Under the pieces are notes generated by a model. It searched no databases. It saw only the letters and a program-made list of their open reading frames with translations, and was not told the DNA's origin. 64,000 bases of DNA from assembly GCF_900162695.1 (NCBI RefSeq), contig NZ_FUIH01000007.1:2480001-2544000 (forward strand), written 5' to 3'. The translations under genes were made by a program, and so were the position numbers. This stretch comes from Virgibacillus siamensis (GTDB lineage: Bacteria; Bacillota; Bacilli; Bacillales; Amphibacillaceae). This document shows, piece by piece, positions 60,001 to 64,000 of the stretch; position 1 is the stretch's first letter; each line of letters opens with the position of its first letter.

Positions 60001-61539
60001 CTACTCCACATTCGTCCGCTTTGCCCATTCCTCCCAGTCATTCCTTAATTCATCAACTAATTCGGGATAGTCAGCGGCAATGTTGAACATCTCTGCCCGG
60101 TCGGTGTCAATGTTGTAAAGTTCCCAATCCCTTTCTTTTATTTTAACGAGTTTCCATTTTTCTTGCCGTATGGCGCAATGTCCTTCGTGTTCGAAGCATA
60201 ATGTGCGTGATTGCGGTGGTTCACCTTGGAATGCGCTTCGCATACTTTTTCCTTCCATAGGGAGAATACTATTTCCTTGAAATTCCTCCGGGTAGGAAAC
60301 ACCGGCTACATCGACGAAGGTCGCCATAAAATCAATAAAGTGCCCGGGACGATGATCAATCTCTCCTTTTCTTTGCACCTTTTCCGGCCAGTGTACAATC
60401 AGGGGAGTACTGATTCCCCCTTCATGGCCGTAGTGCTTATACATTCGGAGCGGGGTGCTGCAGGCATTCGCCCATCCCGATCCGTAACTATGGTAAGAAT
60501 CCGGTCCACCCATCCGATCAAGGTCTCCCTTGCGATGCAGAAAATTCGAGGTCGTAATCCAGTCATCAAATCCCCACGGGTCCCATTCCGCACAGGCACC
60601 GTTATCAGAACAAAACAGAATAAGGGTATTATCCAGTTCATCACGCTCCCGAAGATTTTCAATTACACGGCCGATGTTTTGGTCCATCCGGTCCACCATC
60701 GCCGCATAAATCGCCATCCGCCGCACCAAATCCTTTTGACGATCAGGGTCGATGGTTTCCCATGCGGGATTCGTCCCCTGAATGTCGCGATCGCGATCCC
60801 AGTATTCTGCCCGCGGAGAAAGCGGCATCTGTTCGTCCGCCAACTGCAGTTCCTTCATTCGGGCTAAGCGCTCTTCGCGAATTTGATCCCACCCTCTTTC
60901 ATAGTACTTTTCATATTTGGCAATCTCCTCTTTCGGCGCCTGCAGCGGAAAATGCGGTGCATTATACGAAAGATACAGGAAATATGGGTTGTCATCGCCG
61001 CGTGATTCCTCAATAAAGTCTAACGCATGGTCTGTAATTGCATCCGTTGCGTAAAATTCGCCATCTGCATAGCTTCTTTTAGGACGATGTTTCGGCAAAC
61101 AAACATAATTTTTTTCATCCCAAAAGCTCCCAAATCCGCCGAGCATTCCGTAAAAATCATCAAATCCGCGTTCAATCGGGCCACGTTTTCCTACGTGCCA
61201 CTTGCCTGCTAAATACGTATGGTATCCCCCATTGCCCAGAACTTCCGCCAATGTGACGCATTCATCTTTCAAATAACCGCGATAACCGGGATGCTCCTTA
61301 TCTTCCGTCATTTCCCCGACACCGGCTTGATGCGGATAAACACCCGTCAATAGGGAAGCACGGCTCGGGCAGCAACGTGCCGAATTATAAAATTGCGTAA
61401 ACCGCAGCCCTTCTGTTCCGAGCTTGTCAAGATTCGGTGTCTTAATTTCACTTCCATAACAACCAAGGTCAGAAAATCCAAGATCATCTGCTAAAATCAA
61501 AATAATATTCGGCTTGTCAACTTTTTTATTAGGTGTCAA
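60001..61539 (-). CDS. Sulfatase (type I, formylglycine-dependent), no signal peptide
   Basis: A 512-residue sulfatase. The modified residue is Cys56 in SARCCPSRASLLTG (C-x-P-S-R), to be converted to formylglycine; metal ligands lie in LILADDLGFSDLG and LFCSDNGACAEW, and GKWHVGK holds the Lys-x-His. It should hydrolyse a sulfate ester from a glycan or small molecule. There is no signal peptide, so it acts in the cytoplasm; no maturase gene is in the window. The start is TTG at 61539 with GGAG nine bases upstream. It follows the GH43 gene by 24 nt, so the two likely form one operon. Confidence 0.92.
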   Translation of the reverse strand: MTPNKKVDKPNIILILADDLGFSDLGCYGSEIKTPNLDKLGTEGLRFTQFYNSARCCPSRASLLTGVYPHQAGVGEMTEDKEHPGYRGYLKDECVTLAEVLGNGGYHTYLAGKWHVGKRGPIERGFDDFYGMLGGFGSFWDEKNYVCLPKHRPKRSYADGEFYATDAITDHALDFIEESRGDDNPYFLYLSYNAPHFPLQAPKEEIAKYEKYYERGWDQIREERLARMKELQLADEQMPLSPRAEYWDRDRDIQGTNPAWETIDPDRQKDLVRRMAIYAAMVDRMDQNIGRVIENLRERDELDNTLILFCSDNGACAEWDPWGFDDWITTSNFLHRKGDLDRMGGPDSYHSYGSGWANACSTPLRMYKHYGHEGGISTPLIVHWPEKVQRKGEIDHRPGHFIDFMATFVDVAGVSYPEEFQGNSILPMEGKSMRSAFQGEPPQSRTLCFEHEGHCAIRQEKWKLVKIKERDWELYNIDTDRAEMFNIAADYPELVDELRNDWEEWAKRTNVE

Positions 61540-61563
61540 GTTTACAATCTCCTTTCCTGTCTT

Positions 61564-64000
61564 CTAATGAGAATAAATCTCAAAGTTATCAAAAACGGCT
61601 GTACCGTTACTTGTGCGGACCCCTGCTTTCCCATGTGTAAACGGAATGGAGCTATTGTCATCATAATCAATTAACGGACGATCCATATCATCCAAGTACA
61701 CCTTAATATTCGTACCGTTTACAACCACTTTCAAATGGTATTTCTTGTTTAACTTAAGGGCTTCACTGGTAGCAACTCCTGTAAGGTATGTCCAACCATA
61801 ATTTTCTTTACCAAGATATACACCGTTTGTTGTGATGTAGGCGAAATATCCCTGATTAAAATGTTTAAAATTACCGAGATGACTTCCGTCCGCCGGATTC
61901 GTCGACCGGACAAGTATGCCGCTCTTACCATCGGAATCTTTCATAACAACATCGGTCTCAATCGTATAATCAGACCAGCTGTCTTTACCGGTCAAAGCCT
62001 TGGCATAGTTGCCGCCAATAATGTATTTCCCATTCTCAACAGATATATCTCCTTCGTATCGCTTCCAGCCATCATCATTACCATCGTTAAAATCGTGCGT
62101 AATCGCCGGCACAGGGGAACCCTTTTTAAATGCCATCGATTTAAAATCATATTCGCCTTCCACAATTTCAACTTTAAGCTCCTGTACCCCCGCCTCAAGT
62201 GGAAGGTTTTTAATGGTGAAGGTTTCCCAATCATTCCAGCCCCCTGTGTTTGGGACATCCACAACGCCTGTTAAATCCTGTGTGCCGCTCCAAATTCGTA
62301 TTTTGGCATCGTTAAATGTCGTCGCCACCCGCAGATCAACATCATATGTTCCGGTTTCTGCTACGTTAACCTTGTATTTCAACCATTCGCCCGTTTGATT
62401 CCACCCGACGTTGTAACCACCTTCATGGTTCAAGCGAATATCAACAGCACCATGACGGTACATTCCACCAATATTGTCATTGCTCTTATCATGATAGCCG
62501 ACTCCTTCACCGCCCGACATGTAATGGACTGCATCTATTTCACCCGGAACAGGTTTCGGTGTGTCCCAGGCACCGCTGCCATTGACTTTATTACTAAATG
62601 CGATATATCCAAACGATGCATTGGTATTCCTGTCCATATAACCGATTTTGCCGCCGTCCAGGTCCGCGTTCCGGGTTTGTTTTAACATGCCGTCAATAAA
62701 AACTTTAAATTGATTGGCGTCTTTTTTGACCCGGATATTGTGAAGCACATTGTAATCATAATCATCAGGCAAAGGAGAATGCTCCCACCCTTGTTTTTCA
62801 CCGTTAACAACAAATTGCGTTTGCAAACGATGATCATTCTTGTTGATTAGAGCAACTCCGTAATTCTCGTTATCCTGATATGCAAAAACAACACCATAAC
62901 CAGGATTTCGTACTTTATCAGGCGGATGTCCTTTTTGATCAGTGGTTAGCTGCAATAAATTAAATTCCGCACTGAAGTTGTTCTCTGTTGTACTTTTCGA
63001 TACCATGCCCTCCCATCGATTATGCGGATTACGGTTGTGTTTTTTTGTTGATGTCAGGTTAGAGATCTTGATACCGGACCATTTATTCTTGTACGGGTCA
63101 GAAAAGTCATCACGGAACGTCGGCATGTCCGGATCCGGCTGTTCGCTGGATGTCGGGCCGAGCACGTCCATTTGTTTACCGTTCCAGACCACCTTGTCCA
63201 GGTTAAAGTGTCTTCCGGGATCTGCCTGGCTGTGATAAACCATATAGTACGTGTCAAGATCGGGACCGATAATCATACTGTTATGTCCTGTCCCATGAAC
63301 CGGTCCTTCCGTATTAATCAACGCCGGATTTTCAGAGGATGGAACAAAATTTGTAATCGGACTTCCGCTTGTTGAATAATTCACCCTGTATCCCCTGTTC
63401 CAGACGTGATTGCCGGTATAGGTCATATAGTACAACCCGTTCCGCTTGAGTAATGTAGCCCCCTCGGTCCAGCCGCCCATATAACTTCCAGTAGTTGTCC
63501 CCTTCCCGATCGTATACGGGTCTGTCATTGGATGGGAAACAATACCACTGTCACTTGCATTGTAAAAATACCACTGGCCATCATCATCAATAAATACATG
63601 TCCGTCAATCGTATGACCAAGATTTCCCGTCTTTACCTTAAACGGGCCGGTTGGGCTATCGCTTCTTAGTACATAATGGCCGTTTCCTCCTGGTGACGTA
63701 TACATGTAAAAGTAGCCATTCCAATAAACAACTTCAGGTGCGTATGCAGCTTTTGTAACGGAATCAGTGGCACACAACCCTTCGTAAGTCCAATTCACCA
63801 GATTGTTCGAACTCCATACTTTAATACCGCTCTTGTCATCCACTGTACTGACATACAAATAATAAACACCATTATGTTTTAAGATATATGGATCACCAGA
63901 ACCGTAATAAACGCCGGTGTCCCATTTCCATTCATTTGGCAGAATGATTGGATTTTCGTAGGCAAATGCCACCGATGAAAAACCGAGCGTACATGCAGCT
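61564..64000 (-). CDS. Secreted multidomain GH43-type glycosidase (partial, N-terminus beyond right edge)
   Basis: About 812 residues are visible; the frame runs to the edge through CTLGFSSVAFAYENP, the end of a signal peptide (likely cleavage after AFA). The five-bladed GH43 propeller covers about the first 290 residues with the Asp in YYGSGDPYILKHNG, Asp in TIDGHVFIDDDGQWYFY and acid Glu in GWTEGATLLKRNG. Then a beta-sandwich (about 300-480), a CBM6-like domain (about 485-625) and a C-terminal LamG/CBM66-like domain (about 640-802). Substrate could be an arabino-, xylo- or galactan. With the sulfatase gene 24 nt after it, a sulfated polysaccharide is plausible. Confidence 0.88.
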   Translation of the reverse strand, partial: AACTLGFSSVAFAYENPIILPNEWKWDTGVYYGSGDPYILKHNGVYYLYVSTVDDKSGIKVWSSNNLVNWTYEGLCATDSVTKAAYAPEVVYWNGYFYMYTSPGGNGHYVLRSDSPTGPFKVKTGNLGHTIDGHVFIDDDGQWYFYNASDSGIVSHPMTDPYTIGKGTTTGSYMGGWTEGATLLKRNGLYYMTYTGNHVWNRGYRVNYSTSGSPITNFVPSSENPALINTEGPVHGTGHNSMIIGPDLDTYYMVYHSQADPGRHFNLDKVVWNGKQMDVLGPTSSEQPDPDMPTFRDDFSDPYKNKWSGIKISNLTSTKKHNRNPHNRWEGMVSKSTTENNFSAEFNLLQLTTDQKGHPPDKVRNPGYGVVFAYQDNENYGVALINKNDHRLQTQFVVNGEKQGWEHSPLPDDYDYNVLHNIRVKKDANQFKVFIDGMLKQTRNADLDGGKIGYMDRNTNASFGYIAFSNKVNGSGAWDTPKPVPGEIDAVHYMSGGEGVGYHDKSNDNIGGMYRHGAVDIRLNHEGGYNVGWNQTGEWLKYKVNVAETGTYDVDLRVATTFNDAKIRIWSGTQDLTGVVDVPNTGGWNDWETFTIKNLPLEAGVQELKVEIVEGEYDFKSMAFKKGSPVPAITHDFNDGNDDGWKRYEGDISVENGKYIIGGNYAKALTGKDSWSDYTIETDVVMKDSDGKSGILVRSTNPADGSHLGNFKHFNQGYFAYITTNGVYLGKENYGWTYLTGVATSEALKLNKKYHLKVVVNGTNIKVYLDDMDRPLIDYDDNSSIPFTHGKAGVRTSNGTAVFDNFEIYSH

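Noticed and set aside
59577..60048. Overlapping 154-codon open frames on both strands with heptad-repeat peptides
   Set aside because: They arise because the 21-bp period of array D is a multiple of three, so no stop codon appears in several frames. There is no convincing ribosome binding site, and the related array B does not keep one frame.

Overview
The window looks like chromosomal DNA of a low-to-moderate G+C Bacillaceae (Firmicutes). Support comes from strong AGGAGG-type ribosome binding sites with frequent TTG/GTG starts, CcpA cre boxes, a Gram-positive BirA operator, and Bacillus subtilis-like gene blocks (bioY-yhfT-yhfS, rbsRKDACB, manR-manP, yrrS, lytR/tagU-type LCP). The repeat families and the PutP/OpuE-type symporter fit halotolerant relatives such as Virgibacillus, Oceanobacillus or Lentibacillus, but I cannot name the species. 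No rRNA, tRNA, CRISPR array, transposase or phage gene was seen.

Layout. 1-6 kb (minus): an exported M14 metallocarboxypeptidase, a sigma-54 activator, and a peptide-binding lipoprotein (cut by the left edge) behind a consensus -24/-12 promoter. 6.5-7.6 kb: a DUF1646 transporter. 7.7-13 kb (minus): a four-carbon sugar-acid operon (KdgT-like permease, OtnK/DtnK kinase, PdxA2 dehydrogenase) with a PrpR-type regulator that lacks the GAFTGA loop. 13.4-15.7 kb: a sodium/proline symporter and a small sigma-70-like factor. 16.2-20.6 kb (plus): a BirA-controlled biotin/acyl operon (bioY, acyl-CoA ligase, thiolase and two MaoC-like proteins) interrupted by a 381-bp dispersed repeat. 20.7-21.6 kb: an LCP protein.

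21.8-39.2 kb is a coherent N-acetylgalactosamine region. A GntR regulator, AgaS, a mannose-family PTS (IIB, IIC, IID, IIA), a GlcNAc/GalNAc-6-P deacetylase, tagatose-6-P kinase and tagatose-bisphosphate aldolase form one minus-strand operon. Next to it are gapN (plus) and a second GntR regulator followed by two large secreted glycosidases: a GH31 enzyme resembling alpha-N-acetylgalactosaminidases and a GH20 beta-hexosaminidase. The reading is: extracellular enzymes release GalNAc/GlcNAc, the PTS imports it, and the product reaches DHAP and glyceraldehyde-3-P, on which GapN can act.

39.6-44.1 kb: yrrS-like protein, an arylsulfotransferase-like lipid-anchored or membrane protein, a HAD phosphatase and a 3-hydroxyacyl-CoA dehydrogenase. 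44.3-50 kb: a complete ribose operon with a textbook control region (promoter, cre and a 36-bp perfect palindrome). 50.7-54.7 kb: ManR-type PRD activator and its ManP-type fructose/mannose PTS. 54.8-59.3 kb: EamA exporter, MarR regulator, two SDR dehydrogenases and an MFS transporter. 60-64 kb: a sulfatase and a GH43 multidomain glycosidase (cut by the right edge).

The most unusual non-coding signal is a set of four intergenic arrays (22.8, 39.4, 50.2 and 59.7 kb) made of a 6-7 nt core recurring every 20-21 bp, close to two turns of B-DNA, with otherwise variable sequence. One is a symmetrical array with eight units in one orientation followed by eight in the other. Two further dispersed families are present: a 300-380 bp element with inverted ends (two copies) and short GGGACGGTTC-type palindromes.
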